In this document: positions 52,893 through 61,431 of the stretch, piece by piece
Numbering within the stretch: the stretch's first letter is position 1
Layout of the letters: each line of letters opens with the position of its first letter
DNA from: Hamadaea tsunoensis DSM 44101
Lineage (GTDB): Bacteria > Actinomycetota > Actinomycetes > Mycobacteriales > Micromonosporaceae
Reading direction: 5' to 3'
DNA length: 64,000 nucleotides
Assembly: GCF_000428945.1 (NCBI RefSeq)
Contig: NZ_AUAX01000022.1
Span: 88,828-152,827, forward strand
The notes under the pieces: generated by a model
What the model was told of the DNA's origin: nothing
The model's database searches: none
What the model saw: only the letters and a program-made list of their open reading frames with translations
Translations under genes and position numbers: made by a program

Positions 52893-55800
52893 GCGGCTTC
52901 GCCGACCGGGTCGTCGAGGTGCTCTGCGATCTGGGGCCGGAAGCGCGGCCGCGCTGGCTGACGTCGTCCGGTCTGCTCGTGGACGACCGGCATGTGCTGA
53001 CCGCCGCGCACGCCGTCGTGCCCGGAGCCGCCGTCACGGTACGCGGCGCGGACAAAGTCGAGCACGCCGCCACGGTCAAGGTGCACGGGGAGGCGGGCGG
53101 TGTCGACCTCGCGATCCTGGAGACGGCCGGGGGCCGAAGGCTGACGAGGCTCGCGTGGGGGGCCGTCGACCGCGACGGTGCCGAGATCGTCGCCGGCTGC
53201 CGTGGTCTCGGTTATCCGGTGTTCCAGCAGGTTCCGGGTCCCGACGGCCGGCCCGTACGCGACACCGCCCAGCTCGACGGCGTCATCCCGACCGGCGACC
53301 GGCGGGTGTCGGAGCTGCTCACGTTGCGGGTGACCAGTACGCCCCGGCCGCTTCCCCCGCAGGAGGAGGCGCTCGGGCGCAGCCAGTGGTCCGGGGTCTC
53401 CGGCACGGTGATCGTCACCGCCGACGACGTGATGGTCGGGGTCGTCACCGAGCACCATCCGCGGGCGGGCGACGCGGCCGTGACGCTGACGCCGATCACC
53501 GCGATCGACCGGCTCGCCGACGCTCCACAGTGGTGGGACATCCTCGGGCGGCGGCACGAGAAGCTTCCCAGGAGAAGGCGGTCGGCGTACCACGCGATCG
53601 TGGACGAGATCGTGGCGCGTACGCCGGCGCTGGTCGATCGGGAGGCCGAACTCGGCGAGCTGCGGGCGTTCGCGACCGGCCGGGAGGCGTACCGGTTCCT
53701 CATCGGTACGCCGTGGGCGGGCAAGACGGCGCTCGTCGCGCATCTGGCGGCCGACCCGCCCGACGGCGTGGACTGCGTCGCGTACCTGTTGCAGCGGCGG
53801 GCGCTGGACGCGACCGGGTCGCGGTTCCTCGCCGCCGTCACCGGCCAGCTGGCCGCCGTGCTGGACGAGGAGCCGCCGGAGAACCCGGACGCCGCGAACC
53901 TGGCCGACCTGTGGCGCCGCGCGGCCGACCGGGCCGAGCGCGTCGACCGGCACCTGCTGCTCGTGGTCGACGGCCTGGACGAGGATCTGCGCCCGGCCGG
54001 GGAGCGCAGCGTCGCGTCCCTGCTGCCGGCCCGCGCGGGCGGCTTCACCCATGTGCTCGTCACCGCCCGCCGCGATCAGCTGCCCGAGGACCTGGACGTC
54101 GATCATCCCTTGTGGAACGTCACGCCCGTCCGGATGGAGCAGGTCGTCGAGGCGGCCCGCGTCGAGCAGCGCGCGGTCTTCGACCTCGACGCGCTGCTCC
54201 GCGAGCCGGATGCGCGCAAGGTGATCGGGCTGATGTCGGCCGCGGCCGGCCCGCTGACCACGCCGGAACTCGCCGAACTGGGGGAACTCGACCCTTTCGT
54301 GGTGGCGGCGATCGTTGAGAAGCAGGCGGCCCGCGTCCTGGACGGCGGGGCCGGCGGGTGGCGCTTCGGCCACCAGACCCTGCTCGACGCTTGCCGCGAC
54401 ACCATCTTCGGACCGCAGCTCGCACCCTACGTGACCACTGTGGACACCTGGGCCGGGCGCCACGCGTCGGCCGGCTGGCCCGCGACCACCCCGCCCTACC
54501 TGCTGGCGCACTATCCGTGGGCACTGCTCGCGCGTCGCGACGACACCCGCTTCGCCGAGCTGACCGGCGACCCGCGCTGGCTCGACACCGCCGTCACCGC
54601 CCGTGGCGTCGACGCCGTCCTCGCCCCGTTGCGCGCCGCGCCGACCCCCGGGCCCGCGTTGCGCCTTCTCGAAACACAGGCCCACTTCCTGCGTACGCGG
54701 AAAGGCGTGCCCGTGGCGGGTCAGCTGGCCCTGGCGGCGGCGTTCGCCGGGTCGGACGATCCGCGCTGGGCGACCGCGGCCGGAGAGCGGTGCGGCCTGG
54801 CCGCCGACTGGACCAGCGGCCGGGCCAGCCGCTCGCTCGTGCGCTCCTTCGACACCGGCAGCCGCCAGGTCTGGTCGGCCGTGTTCGTCACCGACACGAC
54901 CGTGCTGACCGGCGACGACGACGGCCGGGTACGCCTGTGGGAGCTGGACGGCGGCCGGTACACCGACGTCGGCCGCCATGCTTCCGGCGTACACCGGATG
55001 GGGGTGTGGAACGGGACCGCGGTGTCCTGCGGGAACGACCAGACGGTGCGACTGTGGAGTCTGGACGGTGGGCCGGAGCGTGAGCTGGTCCGCGGCCTGG
55101 GCCACACGTGGGCGGTGGCCTGGTCGCCGGACGGCCGGAAGATCGCGACCGGCGGCCGCGACCGCGTGGTACGCCTGTGGGACGTCGCGACCGGCGCGGA
55201 CGAGCTCGTCGGCACCCACGACGACCAGGTACGCGTGCTCGTCTTCAGCCCCGACGGCACGATGATCGTCACCGGCGGCCGGGACGACACGATCCGGGTC
55301 TGGTGGCCCGCGACCGGGGCCGGGCGGATCCTGGGCCGCAACGAACCCGGCAAGTGGATCGAGGCGCTGGCCGTGACGCCCGACGGGCAGACGGTGATCA
55401 CCGGTTCCTACCACGGCGTGGTGAAGGCGTGGCCGCTCGACGGCGGGCAGCCGCGCACGATCGGGCGGCACGAGGGCCAGGTCTGGGCGGCGGCGGTGAG
55501 CCCGGACGGCACGTTCGCGGTGACCGGCGGCGGTGACGGCTGCGTACGCCTCTGGCCGCTCGCGCCCGGCGTGACCGAACGCGTCCTCGGCCGCCACGGC
55601 GAACCCGTACGCTGCGTCAGCGTCAATCCGGCCGGCACGCTCGTCGTGTCCAGCGCGGCCGACGGGAACGTGCACCTGTGGGACCTCTCCTCCTCGGGCG
55701 ACGCGGTCCCGGTGCGGCAGTCGCTGACCGCGGTCGCCGTCGACCCCGCCGGGCAGGTCTACACCGGATCGCTCGCCGGGGAGGTCCGGCGGCTGGCGGA

Positions 55801-56485
55801 CGGGCTGCCGGGCGCGCCGGTCGGCGTACGCGCGCTGGCGGTGGCCGGCGGGCGGGTGTTCGCGCTCGCCGAGGACGGCCGGCTGCTCGTGGACGGGACG
55901 GAGTTCGGCCGCCAGGTCGGCGCCCGGTCCCTGGCGTCGTTCGCGGACGTGGTGGTGGTCGCGGGCGGGGCGGAAAGCGTGTCGCTGTGGCCGATCGGCG
56001 GCTCCGGCGGCCTGCCCGTCCGGCGAGTGGACGCCGGACGGCAGATCCAGGTCGTCGCGGCGGCCGCCGACGGGACGATCCTCGCCGGGTACGCGTCGGG
56101 GAGCCTGTCGCTCGTCCAGCCCTGGTCCGCGGTGGAGCAGCTGCTGCCACCGGATCTCCATCCTCCTGTGTGGAGCGTCGCGGCGACGGTCGCCGGCGGA
56201 TCGTTCCTCGGCGCGTCCGGAGATCTCCAGGGCGCGGTCCGGCTGTGGCCGGGCGGCGAGGTGTTCGCCACGCTCGACGGTCCCGTGGCCGGTCTCGGCT
56301 TCGCCGCCGACGGCCGCGTCCTGCTCGGCGCCGGAACCGAGGGCCTGACCGCCTGGTCGGTGGCCGACGGGCGGGTGCTGGTACGCGTACGCACCGAGCC
56401 GCTGACCGGGCTGGCCGTCGCCGGGACCACCGCAGCCACGCTCTCCGATCAGCTGGGCGTCACCCGGTGGCGGCTGCGTCTCTGA
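52889..56485 (+). CDS. Trypsin-STAND NTPase-WD40 protein, NLR-like
   Basis: About 1198 aa, no signal peptide. Residues 1-215: trypsin-like protease with complete triad His41 (LTAAHAV), Asp73 (VDLAIL) and Ser171 (GVSGT). Residues about 240-640: STAND/NACHT-type ATPase with Walker A GTPWAGKT (273-280), Walker B LLLVVDGLDED (Asp361) and a helical region. Residues 650-1198: beta-propeller repeats, about seven clear WD40 units (GRDRVVRLWDV type) and then five or more degenerate ones, i.e. two propellers. The order effector-switch-sensor is that of NLR-like immune proteins; a trigger sensed by WD40 would activate the protease. Defence role is inference. Starts with GTG overlapping Trypco2. Confidence 0.9.
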   Translation: MSGFADRVVEVLCDLGPEARPRWLTSSGLLVDDRHVLTAAHAVVPGAAVTVRGADKVEHAATVKVHGEAGGVDLAILETAGGRRLTRLAWGAVDRDGAEIVAGCRGLGYPVFQQVPGPDGRPVRDTAQLDGVIPTGDRRVSELLTLRVTSTPRPLPPQEEALGRSQWSGVSGTVIVTADDVMVGVVTEHHPRAGDAAVTLTPITAIDRLADAPQWWDILGRRHEKLPRRRRSAYHAIVDEIVARTPALVDREAELGELRAFATGREAYRFLIGTPWAGKTALVAHLAADPPDGVDCVAYLLQRRALDATGSRFLAAVTGQLAAVLDEEPPENPDAANLADLWRRAADRAERVDRHLLLVVDGLDEDLRPAGERSVASLLPARAGGFTHVLVTARRDQLPEDLDVDHPLWNVTPVRMEQVVEAARVEQRAVFDLDALLREPDARKVIGLMSAAAGPLTTPELAELGELDPFVVAAIVEKQAARVLDGGAGGWRFGHQTLLDACRDTIFGPQLAPYVTTVDTWAGRHASAGWPATTPPYLLAHYPWALLARRDDTRFAELTGDPRWLDTAVTARGVDAVLAPLRAAPTPGPALRLLETQAHFLRTRKGVPVAGQLALAAAFAGSDDPRWATAAGERCGLAADWTSGRASRSLVRSFDTGSRQVWSAVFVTDTTVLTGDDDGRVRLWELDGGRYTDVGRHASGVHRMGVWNGTAVSCGNDQTVRLWSLDGGPERELVRGLGHTWAVAWSPDGRKIATGGRDRVVRLWDVATGADELVGTHDDQVRVLVFSPDGTMIVTGGRDDTIRVWWPATGAGRILGRNEPGKWIEALAVTPDGQTVITGSYHGVVKAWPLDGGQPRTIGRHEGQVWAAAVSPDGTFAVTGGGDGCVRLWPLAPGVTERVLGRHGEPVRCVSVNPAGTLVVSSAADGNVHLWDLSSSGDAVPVRQSLTAVAVDPAGQVYTGSLAGEVRRLADGLPGAPVGVRALAVAGGRVFALAEDGRLLVDGTEFGRQVGARSLASFADVVVVAGGAESVSLWPIGGSGGLPVRRVDAGRQIQVVAAAADGTILAGYASGSLSLVQPWSAVEQLLPPDLHPPVWSVAATVAGGSFLGASGDLQGAVRLWPGGEVFATLDGPVAGLGFAADGRVLLGAGTEGLTAWSVADGRVLVRVRTEPLTGLAVAGTTAATLSDQLGVTRWRLRL

Positions 56486-56550
56486 GCCACCCTGCTTCTC
56501 CGGGCCACGCTGCTTTCTGAGCCACGCCGCTTTTCTGAGCCACGCCGCCG
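56481..56550 (+). repeat. 17-18 bp tandem repeat after the STAND gene
   Basis: Four imperfect units of TCTGAGCCACGCCGCTT. The first contains the stop codon of the STAND gene. Confidence 0.7.
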
Positions 56551-56596
56551 GTATTGGCCCGAGCGTCGCGGCGGCCGGTGTTCCTACGCTGCAACC

Positions 56597-57127
56597 ATGG
56601 AGTTGTCGGAGGCCACGGCCGTCCTCGCGGGTACGCCCGCCGTCCTGGAAGCACTGCTCGCCCGGCTGCCCGACGGCTGGGCCCGTCGCGACGACGGGCC
56701 GGGCACCTGGAGCGCGTACGCGATCCTCGGGCATCTGCGGCACGGCGACGCGACCAACTGGCTGCCGCGTACGCGGATGATCCTGAACGAGGGGACGGCG
56801 CGCGGGTTCGAACCGTTCGACCGGGAGGCGATGCTGCGCACGGCGCCTGTGCCGGTGACCGCGCTGCTGGCGGAGTTCGCCGAGGCCCGGCGGGCGAGCC
56901 TGGCCGAACTGGCCGCCCTGAACCTGACCACCCCCGACCTCGTACGCCGAGGCCGCCACCCGGAGTTCGGTGAGGTGACGCTGGGTCAGCTGATCGCGTC
57001 GTGGGTGGCGCACGACCTGACGCACATTGGCCAGGCGAGCGAAGTGCTGGCGCGGCACTACCGGGAGGACGTGGGCCCGTGGCGCGCCTACATGCCCGCC
57101 CTGAACGGCACCGCCCCCGCCGAGTAA
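56597..57127 (+). CDS. DinB-family protein
   Basis: 176 aa. Four-helix DinB/YfiT fold: helix 1 EATAVLAGTPAVLEALLARL, WSAYAILGHLRHGDATNW with the first metal-type His, and VAHDLTHIGQASEVLARHYR with the two further His. Such proteins are usually metal-dependent thiol transferases or have unknown roles. TACGCT (56585-56590) lies six bases before the ATG with no ribosome-binding site, so it is probably leaderless. It follows the STAND gene by 111 bp and ends near PE2 copy 2, convergent with the DivIVA gene. Confidence 0.88.
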   Translation: MELSEATAVLAGTPAVLEALLARLPDGWARRDDGPGTWSAYAILGHLRHGDATNWLPRTRMILNEGTARGFEPFDREAMLRTAPVPVTALLAEFAEARRASLAELAALNLTTPDLVRRGRHPEFGEVTLGQLIASWVAHDLTHIGQASEVLARHYREDVGPWRAYMPALNGTAPAE

Positions 57128-57179
57128 CCCACCCACCCACCCACCCGCCCGCGCCCGCCCCCGCCCCGCGGCGACCCGC

Positions 57180-57260
57180 CAAGATCCCGTTTGGATCAGG
57201 GAAATCACCCGAATCTTGGCCCAAGATTACGTGGAATTCCCTGATCCAAACGGGATCTTG
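57180..57260. repeat. Dispersed palindromic element PE2, copy 2
   Basis: Perfect 23-bp arms containing GATCCCGTTTGGATCAGGGA, central ATCTTGG-C-CCAAGAT. Inverted relative to copy 1 at 20718-20797 and nearly identical to it. It lies between two convergent genes and may serve as a terminator for both. Flanked by C-rich (CCCA repeats, from 57128) and G-rich tracts. Confidence 0.88.
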
Positions 57261-57331
57261 AGGGGCGGGGCGCGGGCGGGCGGACAGCAGGACGCCCCCG
57301 CCGGATCCGGCGAGGGCGTCGTCGTGCGGGC

Positions 57332-59173
57332 CTATTCGGCGTCGGCGCTGACCTTGTGGTGGTGCGGCTCGCGCTGCGCCGGGATCACCGGTACGCCGAC
57401 CTCGTCGTCGTCCACGGCCGGCGGCACCTCGAGCGCGAGGTCGAGCACGTCGTCGTCCTCGGGCAGCGCCTCGGGCGCGACGACCTCGACCTGGACGGTC
57501 TCGGACTGGACGGTCTCGGCCGACAGCGCGCCGTTGCGGCCGTTCTGCTCGGCGGCCAGCCGTGCGTCCTGGCGCGGGTCGAACAGGTTGCGGCTCTCGA
57601 AGGCGGCGAAGCGCGGCGGCTGCTCGGGCTCGGGCCGGCGCAGTTCCTCGACCCGCCGGGCCTCCTCGGCGCGGCGCTGGTCGTCGGCCTGGCGCTGCTC
57701 GTACTCGGCGCGGCGCTGCTCGAACTCGACCTGGCGGGGGTCGCGGCGGCCCTCGGGGCGCTCGTCCTCCGGCCGGCGCAGGCCGAGCAGGCCACCGGTC
57801 GGCTCCTCGACCGGGCGCCGCGGTTCCTCCACGGCCCGGGGCTGCTCCTCGGCCACGCGGCGCTGCTCTTCGGCGGCCCGCTGCTCCTCGGCCGGACGGC
57901 GGTGGTCCTCGGCGGGCCGGTGACCGTTCTCCTCGGCGGGCCGGCGGTAGTCGTCGGCGGGCCGGTGACCGTTCTCCTCGGCGGGCCGCGCGGGCTCGTC
58001 GGACCGGACCGCGCCGGCACCGGCACCGGAGACCGGCACCATCCGGAACTCGCCGGTCTCGCCGCTGATCGCCGCGGCCGCCATGACCGCCGCGGCGGCC
58101 CGGTCGGCGACCCGCTGGGCCTCGCGCTGGACGCGGGCGCGTACCTCGGCGGCGTGCCGCTCGGCCGCTTCCGCCGCCCGGCGGGCCTCGTCGAGGCGGG
58201 TGGTCTCACTGGCGAGGTCCTGGCGGGTCTGGGCGAGCTGCTGCTGGAGCTGGGAGAGCTCGGTGGAGGCCGCGGATCCGTCCTGGCGGGCCTGGTTCAG
58301 CTGCTGCTGTACGCTGCCCAGCTGCTGCTGGAGCTGGGCGAGCTGCTGCTGGCGGCCCTGGATCTCCTTCTGCACCAGCGCCATCTGCTGCTGGTGGGCG
58401 GCCTGCTGGTCGTTGGCGCGCTTGCGCAGGTCGGCGGAGTATTGCTCGACCTCGGCCTGCATCGCCGCGTTCTTCTGCTCCGCCCCCGTCCGCTGCTGGG
58501 CCAGCTCGGCCTCGTGCGCGGCGCGCTGGTCGTTGAGCTCGGCCTCGGCGTTCGTGCGCAGCAGGCCGATCTCCTGCTGGGTCTGGTGGTGCGCGGCCTC
58601 GGTGTCCTGCTTGATCTTCTCCAGGGCGGCCTCGACCATGGCCTGCACCTCGGCCTGGGCCTGGGCGGCCGCGGCGGCGCTGGCCTCGGCGACGCGCTGG
58701 GCCTCCTGCAGCGACGCCTGGAACGCGGCCTCGCCCTCGGCGCGGGCCTTGTCGGCGGCCTCGTGGGTCTCGCTGAGCCGCCGGTCGGCTTCGGTCTGCG
58801 CCTCGGTGACCCGCTGCTCGGCGGTGTTCACGATCGCGTCGGCCTGCTTCTCCGACAGCGCCAGGATCTGGTCGACCATCGGGCCGAGGTGGCGGAACGA
58901 CGCCCGGTCCACCTGCGGGGGGTTCTGGCGGATCTCGTTGAGCTCGGTCTGCAGCTCGGTGAAGTCCATCTCCAGGTGCTGCAGGTTCGAGGCGAGCGTC
59001 TGAATCTGGCGGTACGCGCGCTCGCGCTCGCCCGACAGGCTCGCGATCTCGCCGGCGACGTGCTCGACGTACAGGTCGACCTGGCGTTTGTCATAACCGC
59101 GCAGGCCCGAGTCGAAGTTCGGCCGCGAGGTCATGCTCTCGCTCTGGCCGTGCGTTCCCTCACCTTGGGACAT
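57332..59173 (-). CDS. DivIVA-domain long coiled-coil scaffold
   Basis: 613 aa. The N-terminal DivIVA-like segment (about 15-60: FDSGLRGYDKRQVDLYVEHVAGEI) is followed by an uninterrupted coiled coil to about residue 365, rich in Gln (AHQQQMALVQKEIQGRQQQL). The C-terminal half is disordered with tandem RPAEENGHRPAEDHRRPAEE-like repeats and an acidic end. Proteins of this design (Scy/FilP/DivIVA type) organise polar growth in mycelial actinomycetes. GGAGG lies seven bases before the ATG. The codon repeats make the opposite strand look like a long hydrophobic frame, which is a shadow. Confidence 0.88.
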   Translation of the reverse strand: MSQGEGTHGQSESMTSRPNFDSGLRGYDKRQVDLYVEHVAGEIASLSGERERAYRQIQTLASNLQHLEMDFTELQTELNEIRQNPPQVDRASFRHLGPMVDQILALSEKQADAIVNTAEQRVTEAQTEADRRLSETHEAADKARAEGEAAFQASLQEAQRVAEASAAAAAQAQAEVQAMVEAALEKIKQDTEAAHHQTQQEIGLLRTNAEAELNDQRAAHEAELAQQRTGAEQKNAAMQAEVEQYSADLRKRANDQQAAHQQQMALVQKEIQGRQQQLAQLQQQLGSVQQQLNQARQDGSAASTELSQLQQQLAQTRQDLASETTRLDEARRAAEAAERHAAEVRARVQREAQRVADRAAAAVMAAAAISGETGEFRMVPVSGAGAGAVRSDEPARPAEENGHRPADDYRRPAEENGHRPAEDHRRPAEEQRAAEEQRRVAEEQPRAVEEPRRPVEEPTGGLLGLRRPEDERPEGRRDPRQVEFEQRRAEYEQRQADDQRRAEEARRVEELRRPEPEQPPRFAAFESRNLFDPRQDARLAAEQNGRNGALSAETVQSETVQVEVVAPEALPEDDDVLDLALEVPPAVDDDEVGVPVIPAQREPHHHKVSADAE

Positions 59174-59520
59174 GCGCCATCCTCCACACGATCATCAGCG
59201 CGGCAATCGGGGGACCGTACCTAACCCGCGCAGTCGACGGACTATACCGCCCGGCTGTTGCCATGCGAAGGCCTCCGGAGCCCCTCCGCGGTGACCCGAA
59301 CGGCCACTCTTGCCGTGAGAGAGGGGATTGGGGCGATGGGAGGGGGTTTCGCAGCGGTCGACGAAGACCTATGCTCGTGCGCATCGCTCTGTGAACGTTC
59401 ACGGCCTGCCCCGCCCCTGAACGACGTCCCTTTTGGAACAAAACTCAGGAAACCACCCGCTCCACGGACTGGGAACGTTCACAGAGCGCCACACTCACCA
59501 TTTCGATCAAGGAGAACGGG
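59174..59520. other. Divergent region between DivIVA and GH53 genes
   Basis: 347 bp without a gene. Contains the upstream region of the DivIVA gene and the two LacI-type operators of the GH53 gene; nothing else recognised. Confidence 0.6.
59391..59483 (+). promoter_or_regulatory. Paired LacI-type operators upstream of GH53 gene
   Basis: GTGAACGTTCAC (59391-59402) is a perfect 12-bp palindrome centred on CG. GGGAACGTTCACA (59471-59483) repeats its core 80 bp later, 38 bp before the start. The pair would suit looping by a LacI-family repressor; the regulator is not encoded beside the gene. Confidence 0.6.
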
Positions 59521-60630
59521 ATGGCAAGAACCCCCGCCCGGATCGCCGCGCTGCTGCTCACCGCGGCCGCGGCCGTGTTCGCCGTACAGCCGCCCGCGCT
59601 GGCCGCGAACACGCTGTCGATGCTCGGCGCCGACGTGTCCTCGGTCCAGCGCAGCCTCGACCTCGGTGCGAAGTACTACAACGGCGCCGGTACCGCCGGC
59701 GACCCGCTCGACATCCTCAAGGGCGTCGGCCTGAACTACGTACGCCTGCGGGTCTGGAACAACCCGGCCAGCGGCTACAACAACCAGGCGAAGGTCCTGG
59801 CGTACGCGAAGACGGTCAAGGCCAAGGGGCTGAAGCTCATGGTCGACTTCCACTACTCGGACACCTGGGCCGATCCCGGCAAGCAGTACAAGCCGGCGGC
59901 CTGGTCGAGTCACGGGATCAGCCAGCTGCAGACCGACGTGTACAACTACACGTACCAGGTGTGCAGCGCGCTGAAGGCGCAGGGGACGACGCCGGACAGC
60001 GTACAGATCGGCAACGAGATCAACGTCGGGATGCTGTGGAACGACGGCAAAGTGGTGAACAACGACTTCACCAACCTGTCGTTGCTGCTCAAGTCCGGCT
60101 ACAACGCGACGAAGGCGTGCAACAGCGGTACGCAGGTCATCATCCACACGGCCGACGCCGACAGCGACGCCAACGCCCGCTGGTTCTACGACGGCATCAC
60201 GGCCAAGGGCGTGACCTGGGACATCACGGGGCTGTCGTACTACTGCATGTGGCACGGGACGCTGTCCAACCTGTCCTCGGTGATCACGGACGTGAAGTCC
60301 CGGTACGGCAAGCCGGTGATCCTCGCCGAGACGGCGTACCCGTTCACGGCGGCGAACGCCGACTCGCAGGCCAACTCGGTGAGCGGCTCGGCGCCGTGCT
60401 CCGGGTACGCGGCCACCTGGGCCGGCCAGGCGAGTGAGTTCACGGCCGTGCAGAACACCGCCCGCGGCGCGGGTGCGATCGGCGTCTTCTACTGGGAGCC
60501 CACCTGGTACGCGATCGCCGGCAACGGCTGGGACCCGGCCAACATCAACGGCACCGGGGACCAGTGGGACAACATGGCGCTGTTCGACTGGACCGGCCAT
60601 CTGAACCCGAATGTGCGGTTCACGGCGTAG
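59521..60630 (+). CDS. Secreted GH53 arabinogalactan endo-beta-1,4-galactanase
   Basis: 369 aa, signal peptide about 1-29 (ending ALA-A). Single TIM-barrel GH53 domain, clan GH-A. Acid/base Glu166 in VQIGNEINVG and nucleophile Glu270 in VILAETAYP are present, with the family's GADVSSVQRS start, LRVWNNP and LMVDFHYSDTWADPGKQ. It cuts the beta-1,4-galactan backbone of type I arabinogalactan, the side chains of which carry the arabinose handled by genes at the other end of the window. AAGGAG precedes the ATG. Regulated by paired LacI-type operators (inferred). A very strong terminator hairpin follows. Confidence 0.95.
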   Translation: MARTPARIAALLLTAAAAVFAVQPPALAANTLSMLGADVSSVQRSLDLGAKYYNGAGTAGDPLDILKGVGLNYVRLRVWNNPASGYNNQAKVLAYAKTVKAKGLKLMVDFHYSDTWADPGKQYKPAAWSSHGISQLQTDVYNYTYQVCSALKAQGTTPDSVQIGNEINVGMLWNDGKVVNNDFTNLSLLLKSGYNATKACNSGTQVIIHTADADSDANARWFYDGITAKGVTWDITGLSYYCMWHGTLSNLSSVITDVKSRYGKPVILAETAYPFTAANADSQANSVSGSAPCSGYAATWAGQASEFTAVQNTARGAGAIGVFYWEPTWYAIAGNGWDPANINGTGDQWDNMALFDWTGHLNPNVRFTA

Positions 60631-60649
60631 TCCGGCGAACGGGAAGGAC

Positions 60650-60687
60650 GCGGCCCGGCCGGGGAGGGGAGCCCCCGGCCGGGCCGC
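60650..60687 (+). terminator. Strong hairpin terminator after GH53 gene
   Basis: GCGGCCCGGCCGGGG and CCCCGGCCGGGCCGC give a perfect 15-bp stem with an 8-nt loop, 20 bp after the stop. Confidence 0.85.
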
Positions 60688-60734
60688 ACTCGTCTGCCGG
60701 CCGAGGAGCGCGGAGGCCGCCGGCACGAAGCAAC

Positions 60735-60786
60735 TATTCACTCAGTGAAGAGTCTCTTGACGTGGCCTATTCACTCAGTGAATACT
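60735..60786 (+). promoter_or_regulatory. PadR twin operator with overlapping leaderless promoter
   Basis: TATTCACTCAGTGAATA (60768-60784) is a perfect 17-bp palindrome and covers the spacer and -10. A second copy with one mismatch lies at 60735-60751, 33 bp upstream. Promoter: TTGACG (60757-60762), 18 bp, AATACT (60781-60786), then six bases to the ATG of padR. Confidence 0.82.
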
Positions 60787-60792
60787 CCTCGC

Positions 60793-61431
60793 ATGTCGAC
60801 GGGGCACGTACTGCTGGGGCTGCTGAGCCGAGGGCCGCAGCACGGCTACGACCTCAAGCGCGCCCACGACAGCCGGCTGCCGGCCGGCAAGCCGCTCGCC
60901 TTCGGCCAGGTCTACGCGACCCTCGGCCGCCTGCAGCGCGACGGCCTCGTGACGGAGACCGGCGCGGGCAAGGCCGGCGGTCCTGAGCGGACGTTCTACG
61001 ACCTGACCGACGCCGGCCGGGCGGCCCTGGCCGAGTGGCTGCACACGCCCGAACCGCCCGCCCCGCACCTGGGCGGGACGATGTTCGTCAAGGTCGTCGT
61101 GGCCCTGCTGGCCGCCGACCGGCAGACCGCCGTGGACTACCTCGCCCGCCAGCGCGAGGCGCACATGGCCCGGATGCGCGAACTGACGCGGGACAAGGAA
61201 TCGGCGGCCTCCCTCGGCGAGGTCGCCGCCGCCGACTACACCATCGCCCACCTCGACGCCGACCTGCGCTGGATGCAGCAGACGGTCGCCCGGGTGGACG
61301 CCCTCGCCGGCGAGATCGCCGAAGATGCGACCGCCGCGGACGAGGCCGGCGGGGACGAGACCGGCGGGGACGAGACCGGCGAAGACGAGATCGCCGAAGA
61401 CCAGACCACCCACGGGGAGATCACGAGATGA
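60793..61431 (+). CDS. PadR-family transcriptional regulator
   Basis: 212 aa. Winged helix at about 1-80 (VLLGLLSRGPQHGYDLKRAHD, FGQVYATLGRLQRDGLV, RTFYDLTDAGRAAL), then a Vir-like helical dimerisation part. The C-terminal tail is an acidic repeat (GGDETGGDETGEDE). ATG 60793 is preferred over an in-frame start 48 nt upstream because the promoter -10 ends only six bases before it; the upstream codons are inside the operator. Leaderless and autorepressed by the twin palindrome (inferred). The stop overlaps the ABC ATPase start, so it regulates its own export operon. Confidence 0.93.
   Translation: MSTGHVLLGLLSRGPQHGYDLKRAHDSRLPAGKPLAFGQVYATLGRLQRDGLVTETGAGKAGGPERTFYDLTDAGRAALAEWLHTPEPPAPHLGGTMFVKVVVALLAADRQTAVDYLARQREAHMARMRELTRDKESAASLGEVAAADYTIAHLDADLRWMQQTVARVDALAGEIAEDATAADEAGGDETGGDETGEDEIAEDQTTHGEITR

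Noticed and set aside
52688..57208. A 1506-residue minus-strand frame opposite the Trypco2/STAND/DinB genes
   Set aside because: No recognisable domain and composition of a reverse-frame shadow; the plus-strand genes have complete motifs and overlapping starts.
57356..59224. A 622-residue plus-strand hydrophobic-looking frame opposite the DivIVA gene
   Set aside because: Leu/Gly-rich sequence is the complement of Gln/Ala/Glu codons of the coiled coil. The minus-strand gene has a Shine-Dalgarno and a DivIVA N-terminus.
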